A stretch of DNA of 64,000 nucleotides, taken from Ligilactobacillus hayakitensis DSM 18933 = JCM 14209 (lineage in GTDB: Bacteria; Bacillota; Bacilli; Lactobacillales; Lactobacillaceae). Shown piece after piece: positions 27,561 to 37,773 of the stretch (the first letter of the stretch is position 1; each line of letters starts with the position of its first letter). The notes below the pieces were generated by a model. The model was not told the DNA's origin. It did not search any database and worked only from the letters and a program-made list of their open reading frames with translations. Made by a program: the position numbers and the translations under genes. The stretch spans positions 1 through 64,000 of the forward strand of contig NZ_BAML01000004.1 of the NCBI RefSeq assembly GCF_000615845.1. Direction: 5' to 3'.

Positions 27561-28733
27561 TTATTTATTTGTCCTAATATCTTCAGCTAACTTCTTAATG
27601 GTTGCATATGTTAAATCGCCCATTTTTTTATAACCACTATCTGCTGGATGAGTACTGTCAGCAACTTTTCTAATTGTCGCTGTGTTGTAATCATCAATTT
27701 GAACGTCTTCATATTTGAAATCATTGATAGGATCAACAACAAACCAATATGGGATATAAGTATAATTATTATCCAAACAATACTTTGCCATTAACCTATT
27801 CCAACGTTGCCGTCTAGTTTTAACATCAATGTGTGCATTGTTTAATCTAGCCGGTTCGATTGTAGATCCCAAGGCTATTTTTATGTTTGAATCATACGCT
27901 TTAATGCTACTAATCATTTCATCATACGCTTTGAAATCTTCTGAAAAATCATTATCCATATCAGGTTTATTTAACGTTACATCATTTGTTCCTAAATTTA
28001 TGATTACAATATCAACATCAGAAAAATTATTCGTATTCATATAATGAGAGAAATCAAACTTGCCGTTATTGATAAACGGATTATTATATGAATTGTACTG
28101 AGTTCTAGTTGTATATATCTTGGCAGACCAACCACCTCGACCCTCGTGTTTGGTGTTATCTCCACGAGTTCCAATAAATTTAATCGTAGCGTTTTCATCT
28201 GAATTAGCTAACTCTCCAGCACGATTAGGATAGATATTATAATTTGTTAAACTATCTCCAATTATTAATACTTTAATGTTTTGCCCTTTACCTGCATCGA
28301 TTGGAATTTCATTGATAAAAATTTTTGATTGTTTTCTGTATAGTTTTGGTGCATATCTCCAATAATTTTCAGGTGATGAACCTAAAATAGCGTTAAAATC
28401 CAATGCTCTATCACCAGAATTAGCTGGAATTCTCCAACCATTACCACTATTATTTTTAGCTATAAGATTACTGAAATTATCATATAGAAAAACCTTGATT
28501 ACGTCTGTATTTACTGCATATTCAATTAATGTATCATCGTAGATTTGCACAGGTAAGTTTGCCATTTTAGGCAAACTAAGACTAGGTGGCAATTTAAAAT
28601 CTGCAAGAGAATTACCTAACTGTTTATATGCTGTATCAAAAAGCCCATAAATGTCGTTTTCTATTTCTTTAGGAAGAGTGTTTCCCTTAAAAAGCGATGG
28701 ATATTGTTCATCTGAAAAGGTATTCGTTGACAT
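27561..28733 (-). CDS. SGNH/GDSL hydrolase part of a tail-fibre or baseplate protein
   Basis: SGNH hydrolase domain: block I VLIIGDSLTNYN (Ser), block III INLGTNDV (Asn) and block V DSTHPADSGYKKMG (Asp, His). Phage tail SGNH domains deacetylate or de-esterify surface glycans. No RBS stands before ATG 28733. The frame is open upstream to about 28865 and reads VVGISSVYINLYSSDKSFI, which continues the preceding BppU-like protein. It is therefore probably the C-terminal half of a single protein broken by one missing base. Confidence 0.8.
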   Translation of the reverse strand: MSTNTFSDEQYPSLFKGNTLPKEIENDIYGLFDTAYKQLGNSLADFKLPPSLSLPKMANLPVQIYDDTLIEYAVNTDVIKVFLYDNFSNLIAKNNSGNGWRIPANSGDRALDFNAILGSSPENYWRYAPKLYRKQSKIFINEIPIDAGKGQNIKVLIIGDSLTNYNIYPNRAGELANSDENATIKFIGTRGDNTKHEGRGGWSAKIYTTRTQYNSYNNPFINNGKFDFSHYMNTNNFSDVDIVIINLGTNDVTLNKPDMDNDFSEDFKAYDEMISSIKAYDSNIKIALGSTIEPARLNNAHIDVKTRRQRWNRLMAKYCLDNNYTYIPYWFVVDPINDFKYEDVQIDDYNTATIRKVADSTHPADSGYKKMGDLTYATIKKLAEDIRTNK

Positions 28734-28858
28734 ACTAAATCTGATGTATTCAGCGTTTTCCGTATTAAAAATACCTGGATTAGTTCTATTTGTATAAATC
28801 TGTTTAATGAAAGATTTATCTGACGAATATAAATTAATGTATACAGATGAAATGCCAA

Positions 28859-30172
28859 CTACTTTAGAGTTGCGCTTACACCATCATATCCAGCAAAAAT
28901 ATAATCTGAATTCTTTTTTACTGGAGTATAATATGGAGTCCAACACCAATTACTTTGTGTTTCCCTCATATTTTTATCGTTAAGCCATTCTCCAGTATTA
29001 ACATTCACATATAGTTTTCTCTGCCAAATTTTATCTTGTTGGTCTAACGCATCCAACATTTGATTGTGCAACGCTGTAGCTGTTGCATCAGCGTTTCCTC
29101 GAGGGGATTGATAAGCGCCGCCGTCTGTCCATTGTCCATTAACGTAGTACCATTGGTGTCCTGTGTCAACGGCAACAAAAATACCTTGAGCGCCATTAGG
29201 ATAAGCTTGCTTAATTGCATTGGCATTGGGATATCCATGTACTCCATTATCCATTTGTGCAATTTTATTCTCAACAAGTGTCTTAGCTTCGCTCATTGAA
29301 CTTGTAACTGTTTTATTAAGTTTATCAATTTTTTCATTAAATTCGTCAGAAATTTTCGTGGTCTTAGTTTGTAAGTTTTCATCAAATTTATTGGAAATTT
29401 CTGTGGCCTTAGTTTGTAAGTTTTTATCAGTATTAAGTAATGATAGTTTTAAGTCGTTAATTTCATCATTAATTTTCAGTTTATACTCAACCGCATCGGA
29501 GTTGGTAAATAAATCATCATTTTTGATTTTTGTTTCAAGAGTTACAATGCGTTGTGTCAAACTATCTAGCATATTTCCGGCTGCGTCAGATTTATCAGTA
29601 ATCGCTTTTTGAATATCATTAACTTCTTGTTTAAACTCATCAACTGCTTGCTTAAGTTTGTTCTTGTCGGCTAGTAACTCATCATTGATTTGACTGAAGA
29701 ACTTTTCCAATGGACTAATATAGTCACTAGGAGTTAATCCGCCAATAACCCAATCAGCAAGTACTTGAAGTTTAAATTCAAGTGTCGCAATATTTTTATA
29801 TCCTTTCATCACACGGAAAAACGATTGCTTATATTGACCAGCAACCGTAAAAGCTTGAGCTGGTAAATCAAAGCGGAACTTACCTGATGTTGGATCTTCA
29901 TAAAAAACTGCGTGTTCGTTATCCAAAATCTTATGTTCATTATCAGGTAAAACCCCCTCAAAAAGAACGTTCGCACCCGTTAAATCAAACGGTGTACCAT
30001 CTTCGTTGGCAATCTCAACGAAGACTTGTCTTAGTCCGTCTTCATATTGTCTAGCTTGCACCCAGTTTGGATTAGCGCCGTAGTCAATATTTGAAACGTT
30101 ACTGCTCTTAGCTTCTAGCATTGTTAGTGGTCGATAATCTTTACCAATCACATATTTTAATGTTTGTGCCAT
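28859..30172 (-). CDS. BppU-type baseplate upper protein, frameshifted from its SGNH domain
   Basis: Protein of 437 residues. The N-terminal BppU-like domain is about 20–150 (GLRQVFVEIANEDGTPFDLTGANVLFEG). A long coiled coil with two 15-residue repeats (LQTKATEISNKFDEN, LQTKTTKISDEFNEK) follows, then a carbohydrate-module-like end (GTGHQWYYVNGQWTDGG, NSDYIFAGYDGVSATLK). The stop at 28859 falls in the middle of a fold that continues in another frame. Restoring one A in the AAA at about 28862 joins it to the SGNH hydrolase, for a protein of about 870 residues. It probably serves in host-surface binding. Confidence 0.75.
   Translation of the reverse strand: MAQTLKYVIGKDYRPLTMLEAKSSNVSNIDYGANPNWVQARQYEDGLRQVFVEIANEDGTPFDLTGANVLFEGVLPDNEHKILDNEHAVFYEDPTSGKFRFDLPAQAFTVAGQYKQSFFRVMKGYKNIATLEFKLQVLADWVIGGLTPSDYISPLEKFFSQINDELLADKNKLKQAVDEFKQEVNDIQKAITDKSDAAGNMLDSLTQRIVTLETKIKNDDLFTNSDAVEYKLKINDEINDLKLSLLNTDKNLQTKATEISNKFDENLQTKTTKISDEFNEKIDKLNKTVTSSMSEAKTLVENKIAQMDNGVHGYPNANAIKQAYPNGAQGIFVAVDTGHQWYYVNGQWTDGGAYQSPRGNADATATALHNQMLDALDQQDKIWQRKLYVNVNTGEWLNDKNMRETQSNWCWTPYYTPVKKNSDYIFAGYDGVSATLK
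29349..29438. repeat. 45-bp tandem repeat in the baseplate coiled coil
   Basis: Two near-identical 45-bp units begin at 29349 and 29394 and encode 15-residue heptad-like repeats. Copy-number change here would alter fibre length. Confidence 0.75.
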
Positions 30173-30471
30173 TAGATTACTCCTTTCTTTTGTAAAATTT
30201 TAGTTACTACATTTTCAATCATTTCCTCATCACTACCTAAAGTTACACGCTTTAACCTTGCTTTCCAATCTTCGTTTAAAGCATCCGTTTTATCATCTAA
30301 TCGTTTAATCTCATCTTCAAAATAATTCAAATTAGTTTTGCTATCTAATTTTGTTTCAATCTCATCAGTATTGCCATTAACAACACGCTGAATTTGATTG
30401 AAATTGGAAACCGTCGCATTATACTGAGTTCGATCAGTCAAACCAATATCATCAAGGTTCAGTTGTTCCAT
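30172..30471 (-). CDS. Small baseplate-region protein (99 aa)
   Basis: Acidic, helical protein (QYNATVSNFNQIQRVVNGN... KRLDDKTDALNEDWKARL) with no recognised enzymatic motif. It starts at ATG 30471 after GGTGG and overlaps its neighbours by a few bases. Small helical proteins in this position often form part of the baseplate or fibre trimer. Function not identified. Confidence 0.6.
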   Translation of the reverse strand: MEQLNLDDIGLTDRTQYNATVSNFNQIQRVVNGNTDEIETKLDSKTNLNYFEDEIKRLDDKTDALNEDWKARLKRVTLGSDEEMIENVVTKILQKKGVI

Positions 30472-30658
30472 CACTACCACCTAACTTTCTTTCTATCTCG
30501 TCTAACCTATCATTAATCTCATCAAGTTGTTCTTTAGTAACAATAGGACTTTTATTGTTTGTCTTATCATCAAATAGTACGTTCTCAATTACTGTAATTC
30601 TGCTATCCAATTTCTGCAGACCTTTTGTTAGTTTATCTATCCATTCCCAAATATTCAT
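30452..30658 (-). CDS. Small coiled-coil phage protein (68 aa)
   Basis: Short helical protein with the coiled-coil patterns LDSRITVIENVLF and QLDEINDRLDEIERKLGG. It lies between the tail endopeptidase and the 99-residue gene with overlapping ends. Function unknown. Confidence 0.6.
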   Translation of the reverse strand: MNIWEWIDKLTKGLQKLDSRITVIENVLFDDKTNNKSPIVTKEQLDEINDRLDEIERKLGGSDGTTEP

Positions 30659-30661
30659 ACT

Positions 30662-32524
30662 TTAGCCTCCAACAAAATCATTCAGCCACGTTTTTAATTG
30701 TTGATTCCCACCAAATTCACTGAATTTATTAGAATTAGCATTATTAATTACTTCATTTGTAGAACTTTTTAATTCAGATATAGCCTTATTAACTTGTCTT
30801 TGCTTTGAGTTTTGATAATCAAGGATATTTTGAACATTGGAGTTTAATGTTATTGATGTTTGATTATCAACTGGATATGAATACGGGTACCAGGTGAAAC
30901 CAGTCAAAGTAAAGTCTGTTGATATATTCTGCGACTTAACCATGACGTGCATGACATCTCCAGCTATTGGTCTAACGCCAGTAGTAGTTGTTACATCAAT
31001 AGACAATGACGGATTAGGTTGCAATTTAGTCTTAACGTACTCAATCATTGCGTTTTTATCCTTAAATCTATCATCTTCAATTGGTTCTGCTGGATGTTCA
31101 CCATATTTCTTGATAGATTCTTCATCACGATACATAAACGGCGCAAAATAATAGTATTCTTGCGTATTTGAGTTTGAGTTAGTTTCTGATGATGTTTCAG
31201 TGTCAGTATCGCTAGGACCATTCTTAATTAATTCTAGTGGATCTAACCAAGTTCCATCATTGGTAAATGATTTTCCAACAGCAACGTTGAAATCAGCTTT
31301 AGTTACTCCAACATGTAAATGACTTGTATCACGATAGCCAATAACATCACCGACTTTAACCGTATCTCCTACATTAACTATGATATTGCTAGCACTTGAA
31401 AATGCTTCTTGATAAACAACATTATATCCGCCACCAGAAATAACAACGTAATTACCAAGCCCACCCATATATGACTTGATTGTAACTTTTCCACCATGAA
31501 TAGCATGTACTTCACGTCCTGGATGATCTACAGAACCAAAATCTAAACCATCATGAAAGCCGTTTTGACGATATCCACCATCGTTACCAAACCTTTGAGC
31601 TTGCATAAAATTACCTTCTCCCACACTAGGAAAAGGCCAACCCCAACCGCCACTTGTTGTAGTAGTTGTTGTGGTAGTAGTCGTTTCTGTAGTAGTTTCA
31701 ACAGAATATTTTCCACCAATGCAATAGACCATATTCGTTAATGATGTTGAATCAATACTAAATTTAATCTCACTTGCATTATTCAAGTAATCTATTCTAT
31801 TACCACGATTTAGGTTAAACTCATCTGTTGAATATACTCTAATTTTCCGATTATCTGGATATATAATTGCATTATCCCAAGTATCGGAAATCTTAGATAA
31901 CATATCAGCACCAGTTCCGTCCTGTAATTCTTCTAATTCTTTCTTTTCAAAGCTACCAATCACTTCATAGGCAAAACCAAGTTTGTTATCTTTTAACCAA
32001 TGATCTAGCACATCTTGAATTGAATAAGTCACTTGATTTTGATTATCCTGTTGTGTTTCATCAGTGGTTTTAGTTGTTACTTTAGTTGTGGTATTACCTT
32101 CTGTTTTTTCGCTAGTATTAGTTTTAGCGTTATCACTATCATCAGACTTAGAAGAATCAGTATTATCTTTTAGAGCTTTAACATCTGCTTGTTTATCCTT
32201 GTCTGTTGGGTCAACGTACTCTTTATACTTCCTAATTTTTTGTACTTCAAAATAAACATGAGTAGCTGTTACTTGAATACTATCTAATCCACTAGATGAA
32301 TCATTAGCCACTTGTTTAATGATATATTCTTGATTGTCCAAAAAAATAGAAGCTTCACTTTCCAACATTTGATAAGCTAAGCTTCCGTCATTATATGCAG
32401 TTAATTGTAAGCTCCAAGTCTGATTTACTTCCCACTGGATTTGTACAGACTTAGGGTCAAACAAATTCAAAGGCTCTTTTTCAGCACGATTAACCCCTTG
32501 AACTAAAATCTTTCCTTGAAACAT
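30662..32524 (-). CDS. Tail-associated lysin (Tal) with M23 endopeptidase domain
   Basis: Protein of 620 residues. The N-terminal Prophage_tail-like domain (about 1–270) forms the tail-tip hub. Threonine-rich linkers (TTETTTTTTTTTTSGG) follow, then an M23 metallopeptidase domain (about 295–425) with NGFHDGLDFGS and SHLHVGV carrying the zinc ligands. A C-terminal segment (about 450–620) continues the hub fold. It cuts peptidoglycan cross-bridges at DNA entry. Its place directly after Dit is standard for siphovirus baseplates. Confidence 0.87.
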   Translation of the reverse strand: MFQGKILVQGVNRAEKEPLNLFDPKSVQIQWEVNQTWSLQLTAYNDGSLAYQMLESEASIFLDNQEYIIKQVANDSSSGLDSIQVTATHVYFEVQKIRKYKEYVDPTDKDKQADVKALKDNTDSSKSDDSDNAKTNTSEKTEGNTTTKVTTKTTDETQQDNQNQVTYSIQDVLDHWLKDNKLGFAYEVIGSFEKKELEELQDGTGADMLSKISDTWDNAIIYPDNRKIRVYSTDEFNLNRGNRIDYLNNASEIKFSIDSTSLTNMVYCIGGKYSVETTTETTTTTTTTTTSGGWGWPFPSVGEGNFMQAQRFGNDGGYRQNGFHDGLDFGSVDHPGREVHAIHGGKVTIKSYMGGLGNYVVISGGGYNVVYQEAFSSASNIIVNVGDTVKVGDVIGYRDTSHLHVGVTKADFNVAVGKSFTNDGTWLDPLELIKNGPSDTDTETSSETNSNSNTQEYYYFAPFMYRDEESIKKYGEHPAEPIEDDRFKDKNAMIEYVKTKLQPNPSLSIDVTTTTGVRPIAGDVMHVMVKSQNISTDFTLTGFTWYPYSYPVDNQTSITLNSNVQNILDYQNSKQRQVNKAISELKSSTNEVINNANSNKFSEFGGNQQLKTWLNDFVGG

Positions 32525-33351
32525 CAGATATAAATAAATGGAAAACTGAACGTGATATCATTGCTATTCGTGCCACTAACAACAATATCATTCCATCCAG
32601 CATTCAACACAATATGACCGTAATCTGTGTTTACTGTTGCTGGGTTTCCATTAACAGTTGTTACAATTCCGTCTAGTAGAACAGTTTCATTCCCATTAGA
32701 TGATTTATTGTAACTCCAGCTAGTTCCATTAGTTGTGTTAGTAATTTTTAGAGAACTACCACTAAACTTACTAATGATTTTTAAATCATGTTTACCAAGA
32801 TAAGGGTCAATTGGTATATCACTAGGGTTGTAAACTCTAAAGGATTTATCCGAGAATCTATATGAGTAATCATTATCAATCAAGTTTTGACCATATGACC
32901 ATCCTTTTAAAGCATTTAAATCAACTTCATCTGATCTATATAGACTATATTTCATTCCACTAGGATTATCGAATGGAATAGTAAAAGTAACCCAATTTGA
33001 TCCTTTATCGTCAGGACTAATTGTAAATGAAGATGCTCTAACATATCTCACCAATTGACTATTTATTTCTTCCCTAATTCTAAATAACCCTTTTTGCATG
33101 AAAGTTCTCATAATATCATGCTTTGCTAATATATAATCTTGCCAAGTAGAAAAATATAATAGAAACTCACAACTAACAACAGTAGGGTTATAGGTAGAAT
33201 AATTCCATAACTCTCCATCTTGTGCGGGATTAGATTGATAAGTATTAGTTATCGCTGGATTTTCATCTAAACTAAGTAATTCTACATGCTGAGTGATATC
33301 AGATAATCTCATCTCTTTCCCATTCTGTGGTTTAATATAAAATTCGTTCAA
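32524..33351 (-). CDS. Distal tail protein (Dit)
   Basis: Protein of 275 residues. The N-terminal belt domain, with CEFLLYFSTWQDYILAKHDIMRTF and GLFRIREEINSQLVRYVRASSF, matches the Dit family. The C-terminal half, about 165–275, is beta-rich with NTTNGTSWSYNKSSNGN and resembles the galectin or CBM-like domain of Dit. It forms a hexameric ring between tail tube and baseplate. It follows the tape-measure gene, as usual. Confidence 0.85.
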   Translation of the reverse strand: MNEFYIKPQNGKEMRLSDITQHVELLSLDENPAITNTYQSNPAQDGELWNYSTYNPTVVSCEFLLYFSTWQDYILAKHDIMRTFMQKGLFRIREEINSQLVRYVRASSFTISPDDKGSNWVTFTIPFDNPSGMKYSLYRSDEVDLNALKGWSYGQNLIDNDYSYRFSDKSFRVYNPSDIPIDPYLGKHDLKIISKFSGSSLKITNTTNGTSWSYNKSSNGNETVLLDGIVTTVNGNPATVNTDYGHIVLNAGWNDIVVSGTNSNDITFSFPFIYI

Positions 33352-33365
33352 AATATCACTCCTTT

Positions 33366-36300
33366 CTAAAATGTTTGATAGTTAATCAATTTTTGATCTA
33401 TTGCTTGTTGCTTATACAATTTATTTTTATCAAATCCACTCTCTCGAATAGCTTTTAATTGTTGACTGTTTAACCCCAATAATTGACTAAACATCGCTAA
33501 TAGCGAATCAAATTTATCGTTTAATTCTTTTATATCTCTATTATCACGATTTATTGAATGTCCTGGATCTTGCTTAGTAAATTCAGAAGTCAATTCATGC
33601 ATAAGTTGCCAAGCTCTAGGACGCTTAACTGGATCAGTTGGAATAATATATTCAGGTTTATTATTTTCAGCGACTTCGATTAATTGGTTAGTATCAATTC
33701 TTCCGCCATAAGCCATCATTCTATGACCTGAAGGCCCCCAACCTCTCTTTACTCCGATTGGTGGGAAATCATTTCTCCAATTACTATCATTTAAAACTGC
33801 CATAATTTGATCTAAGGCAGAATGAATATTAGCATGTCCTGGAACTGCCCAACTTTTCCAAGTACCAAGTTTATATTGGAATAATCCAATTGGTAAACCT
33901 GTTCCGTCATGATCATCATAACCACCATTTTGAGCAGGATCTACACCAGATTCAGTTGATGCTTGATAGTACAAATGCTCTATATCACGTTTACTAAGTT
34001 TTTGATGCATCAATCTAGCAGCGTGTTTAGCTATCTTGGCAAATTCAGATTTAGCCATTCTACCAGCAGGGCTATTTCCATCGCCACCAGCTTCAAAATC
34101 TTCAAATAATTTCTTTACCCAATCAACCGCTAAACTTGCCAATTTATTAGGAAAGTTAGTAACAATATCGCCAGCTAATCCTTTAGCTGATAAATTACCA
34201 ATATGTTTTTCAAAGACTTCTTTTAAAAATTCAGCTGGTTTCTTTAAAATATCTTCTGCTTCATCAACTAAATCAACAGCACTATTCCAGACACCTTTAA
34301 AGAATTTACCAATACCATTGGCATATGCTGGAATTCCTAGCATTGTAGTTAATTTATAAGTATCTTCGCCATTTAAAACGCTTGATCCTTTAGGCAAAGG
34401 AACCACCATATTACGTTGTTTAGGGAAAATACCTACTTTTCCATTAGGTAATCTAAACATTTCACGGTAATGTTCACCTACACCGTCATTAACTAAAGCT
34501 AATCCACCTTGATGTGTTCCGTTTGAACCTTGTACATCAGCTGTGCCTTTAGCATAAGATACTGTTGGAATTGCCCAACTAGCATTTATTTGTGGAGCGC
34601 CAACTTTATCGAGAACCCAGTTAATACCATTCTTTAAACCACCTAACATATCATTGAATGGTTTAACCACACCGTTTACCAAATCTACAGTTTTATGTTT
34701 AACACCTTTAACTGCTGAACCAACAATATCTTTTAATTGTCCGAATTTATCAGTAAAAGTATTTACCATATCACCTAATCTGCCACCAGTTTTATCATTC
34801 AACCAATCATACATATCCTTAAATATATTTTTAGTAAACTTACGAATATTTTTAGCAGTATCGTTAATATCACCGCCTAATTTATCCCAATGTCCACTGG
34901 TAAAATCTTTCCAAGTATTAGTGTAGGATTGAATAGCATTATATCCTAATTTAAACTGTTTAGGATTCTCTTTAGCCATTTTTTTAGCGACATTAAGTGT
35001 TGCATTATTAAGATTATTCCATGATTTTACAATCTTATCTTTACCATTATCAGCATTTTTCTTTAAACTATTCCAGCCATCGCTAAACTTCTTTTTAGTG
35101 TCTTTCCACATATTATTGGCAGACTTAGCAACATCTTTATTAAACTTATTCCAACTCTTTTGAGTGTTCTTGATACCTTTGTTAGTTGTATCTTTAATTG
35201 ATTTCCAACCTTTGCTGAAGAATCCTGTAATATTCTTCCCTACTTTAGATATCTCTTTAGGTAAGTTTTTAAAGAACTTGACTATATTATCAAATGCTTT
35301 TTTAGCATCCTTTACTAAACCATCAACAAACTTCTTGAATTTTTTATTGTGTTTATATAGTTCATAAAACGCAACACCTAAAGCAGTAATCGCTAAAATT
35401 GCAATACCAAATGGATTAGATAGAAATACTGCTTTAAATCCTAATGCTAGTTTCTTTGCTGCAGATAACATACCATTGAATGCAACCTTAACAGCTTTAC
35501 CTGTAATTGATGCTGCTTTGCTAAGTCCACTCAAAGCTGCTTTTGCTGCTTTAATTGAAATCTTGGCAGTCCATTTTAAAGCTTTTTTTATACTTATCCC
35601 TGTTTTTCTTGCAATCCTTCCAACTAAAGTTAATTCCCGTTTGGCATCTTTACTATCAACTTTAGGTTTAAATATCACATTAGACAAGATTTTTCTTCCC
35701 TTGTTCACAGTCCATAAACCAATTAAAGACTTTGTTAAAAGATCAATCGCCTTTTTATGTGATGCGATTTTCTTTAATAATGAATCGATAGTTTTTAAAG
35801 TTGAATTAGTTTTTGAACTATTTTCACCAACTACACCAAACGCTTTACCAATAGTTTCTATTGTGTTACTAAATGTTTCCCAGATTGCATTACCTACTGT
35901 TTTAAAAATTATAGATATACTATCAACAATGCCCTGTATTGGTTCTTTATTTTCTTTAAAAAAATTCCCAATTTTAGTAGATATATTTTCTATGTTTTTA
36001 GTAGTTTCATTTATTACATTTGTAAAGTTACTTTTGCCAAAAGTATCTATAATATTTTGAATACCGCTAACAACTGCTGCTTCAAGATTTCCAACAGCGC
36101 CTTCAATAGTTGCTGTATTTTTAGCTGCTTTCTCTGCTGAATCCGTTGATCCTAAGTCCATAATAGCTTTATTAAACTCTTTAGCGCTTATTTGCCCTTT
36201 TTCCATAGCATCGCGAAAATTACCAGTATAAGCACCATTTTTCTTCATAGCCTCTTGTAATTTACCAGATGCACCAGGCATTGCATCAGCTAATTGGTTC

Positions 36301-37469
36301 CAATTTTCGGTAGTTAATTTACCAGCACCAGCAGTTTGTGTCATTACCATTGCTACAGATTTGAAAGTTTCTGCATTCCCACCAGCTTGAGCATTTAAGT
36401 TACCAGCTGCCTCAGTTAATTTCATGTAATTTTTAACACCGTTAGCAGCTAACTGTGCAGTTGTATTAGATACGTCATTTAATTCATAAACTGTATCATC
36501 AGCATATTTTCTTACTTCTTTTGAAACTTTTTGAATTTCTTTAGAACCAAAGCCACCTAGTTGCATAGTCGACTTAAATTTATCCATTGCATCACTTGCT
36601 TTAAATGACTCTGATATCAAGTTAGAAAAACTACCTGTAAGAGTACCAATTGCATTGGATGCAGTTACCGCAACAAAAGTATTATTCATTTTTTCTTTAA
36701 ATTTTGATAATCTATTATCAACTTTTTCGGTCTGCTTTTCGAAAGATAATACTTGATCTTTTAATTTGCCAAAAAACGTAGTTGGTTGTTCTTTTAAAGA
36801 ATTATTTAACTCATTAAATTTATTTTTAGCTTTGGCTATTGCTGTTGCAGTTTCGTTTAATCTAGTCTTTTGCTTCATGTATGCTTCACTCGTCATACCT
36901 GTTTTACTTGCAACAGACTCTAATTCTTTTTTTTGCAACTGATACTGTTCATTTAAACTATTCAATGCATTCTTGACGCCACTTAACTGTGCTTTTTTAG
37001 CTTCTACTTCTTTGCCTTCTGCTCTAAGTCTTTCAACATAACTCTTAGATAAAGCTTGTGTAGTTCTATAGCTTTTCTGCAAATCAGCCAAACCGCTATT
37101 ATAATAGTTCATTGATGTCTTAGCTTTAGCTTGTTGTGCTTCGTAACTAGCTAATTGACGTGTAGCAGTCTGAATATCTTTCTCTAACTTTAACCAAGTA
37201 TTAGCTTGATCCTTATTAGTTCTATCAAGTCCTTCTTGCCTATTTTTTAATTCATCAATTTTTTGTTTTTGAAGCTCGATAACATTACTAATACCTTCAT
37301 ATCTGGACTTTAAGGCATTTAAACTATCGCCTGCTGTTCGATATGCCATTTCGTTAGCTTTCCATGAATTAGTCAAAGCTGAAATACCATTCCTAAAGGC
37401 CGAAATACTTTTAGCAGCCTGAACTGTATCTACAGTAATTTTTGTCGCCATTTCATTTTGAACTTTCAC
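33366..37469 (-). CDS. Tape-measure protein with C-terminal lytic transglycosylase-like domain
   Basis: Protein of 1367 residues that fixes tail length. The first about 240 residues are coiled coil. A tape-measure core follows (KEVRKYADDTVYELNDVSNTTAQLAANGVKNYMKLTEAAGNL, about 315–360). A membrane-like segment (FLSNPFGIAILAITALGVAFYEL) lies near the middle, then Lys/Asn/Trp-rich repeats. Near the C-terminus an SLT-like domain has YYQASTESGVDPAQNG and GLFQYKLGTWKSW. The SLT domain probably opens the wall locally during injection. Confidence 0.92.
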   Translation of the reverse strand: MKVQNEMATKITVDTVQAAKSISAFRNGISALTNSWKANEMAYRTAGDSLNALKSRYEGISNVIELQKQKIDELKNRQEGLDRTNKDQANTWLKLEKDIQTATRQLASYEAQQAKAKTSMNYYNSGLADLQKSYRTTQALSKSYVERLRAEGKEVEAKKAQLSGVKNALNSLNEQYQLQKKELESVASKTGMTSEAYMKQKTRLNETATAIAKAKNKFNELNNSLKEQPTTFFGKLKDQVLSFEKQTEKVDNRLSKFKEKMNNTFVAVTASNAIGTLTGSFSNLISESFKASDAMDKFKSTMQLGGFGSKEIQKVSKEVRKYADDTVYELNDVSNTTAQLAANGVKNYMKLTEAAGNLNAQAGGNAETFKSVAMVMTQTAGAGKLTTENWNQLADAMPGASGKLQEAMKKNGAYTGNFRDAMEKGQISAKEFNKAIMDLGSTDSAEKAAKNTATIEGAVGNLEAAVVSGIQNIIDTFGKSNFTNVINETTKNIENISTKIGNFFKENKEPIQGIVDSISIIFKTVGNAIWETFSNTIETIGKAFGVVGENSSKTNSTLKTIDSLLKKIASHKKAIDLLTKSLIGLWTVNKGRKILSNVIFKPKVDSKDAKRELTLVGRIARKTGISIKKALKWTAKISIKAAKAALSGLSKAASITGKAVKVAFNGMLSAAKKLALGFKAVFLSNPFGIAILAITALGVAFYELYKHNKKFKKFVDGLVKDAKKAFDNIVKFFKNLPKEISKVGKNITGFFSKGWKSIKDTTNKGIKNTQKSWNKFNKDVAKSANNMWKDTKKKFSDGWNSLKKNADNGKDKIVKSWNNLNNATLNVAKKMAKENPKQFKLGYNAIQSYTNTWKDFTSGHWDKLGGDINDTAKNIRKFTKNIFKDMYDWLNDKTGGRLGDMVNTFTDKFGQLKDIVGSAVKGVKHKTVDLVNGVVKPFNDMLGGLKNGINWVLDKVGAPQINASWAIPTVSYAKGTADVQGSNGTHQGGLALVNDGVGEHYREMFRLPNGKVGIFPKQRNMVVPLPKGSSVLNGEDTYKLTTMLGIPAYANGIGKFFKGVWNSAVDLVDEAEDILKKPAEFLKEVFEKHIGNLSAKGLAGDIVTNFPNKLASLAVDWVKKLFEDFEAGGDGNSPAGRMAKSEFAKIAKHAARLMHQKLSKRDIEHLYYQASTESGVDPAQNGGYDDHDGTGLPIGLFQYKLGTWKSWAVPGHANIHSALDQIMAVLNDSNWRNDFPPIGVKRGWGPSGHRMMAYGGRIDTNQLIEVAENNKPEYIIPTDPVKRPRAWQLMHELTSEFTKQDPGHSINRDNRDIKELNDKFDSLLAMFSQLLGLNSQQLKAIRESGFDKNKLYKQQAIDQKLINYQTF

Positions 37470-37496
37470 TTAAATTTAACCTCCTTTCTTTCAAAA

Positions 37497-37527
37497 TAAA
37501 AAAGCCAACTTTTTCAGTTGACTTTTA
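37497..37527 (-). terminator. Terminator after the tail-module cargo cassette
   Basis: On the minus strand AGTCAACT and AGTTGGCT pair around GAAAA, followed by six T residues. It stands before the tape-measure gene. Confidence 0.75.
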
Positions 37528-37547
37528 TTATTCAAAGTATAACCTAC

Positions 37548-37739
37548 CTATCTTCGCCAATATGGTCTTACATTTCCTACTATGCCTAAGATAATATATA
37601 AAAAAATCCAAATATAAATATGTTTCCACATCCAGTCCCAGAAGAACACTGTGCCAATAATTACAGCTAGTGTTATTGAAATAATTAGTATCCACCAAAA
37701 GTGATTATTTATCTTTAACCAATTAAATACTTTCTTCAT
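37548..37739 (-). CDS. Small two-span membrane protein (63 aa)
   Basis: Two hydrophobic spans (WWILIISITLAVIIGTVFFW and IYIWIFLYIILGIVGNV) with a basic C-terminus. No family is recognised. Third gene of a three-gene cassette inserted between tail-chaperone and tape-measure genes, where most siphoviruses have none. Likely cargo expressed from the lysogen. Confidence 0.5.
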   Translation of the reverse strand: MKKVFNWLKINNHFWWILIISITLAVIIGTVFFWDWMWKHIYIWIFLYIILGIVGNVRPYWRR

Positions 37740-37773
37740 CTATCTCACCTTCGGGACTTTCTTAAGAATCAAC

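Noticed and set aside
28661-28858. 65-codon minus frame directly upstream of the SGNH part
   Set aside because: The residues look random, while another frame over the same bases reads a coherent baseplate sequence that joins BppU and SGNH.
35476-36060. 194-codon plus-strand frame inside the tape-measure gene
   Set aside because: It is an antisense shadow of a repetitive, AT-rich coding region, with no RBS and no recognisable domain.
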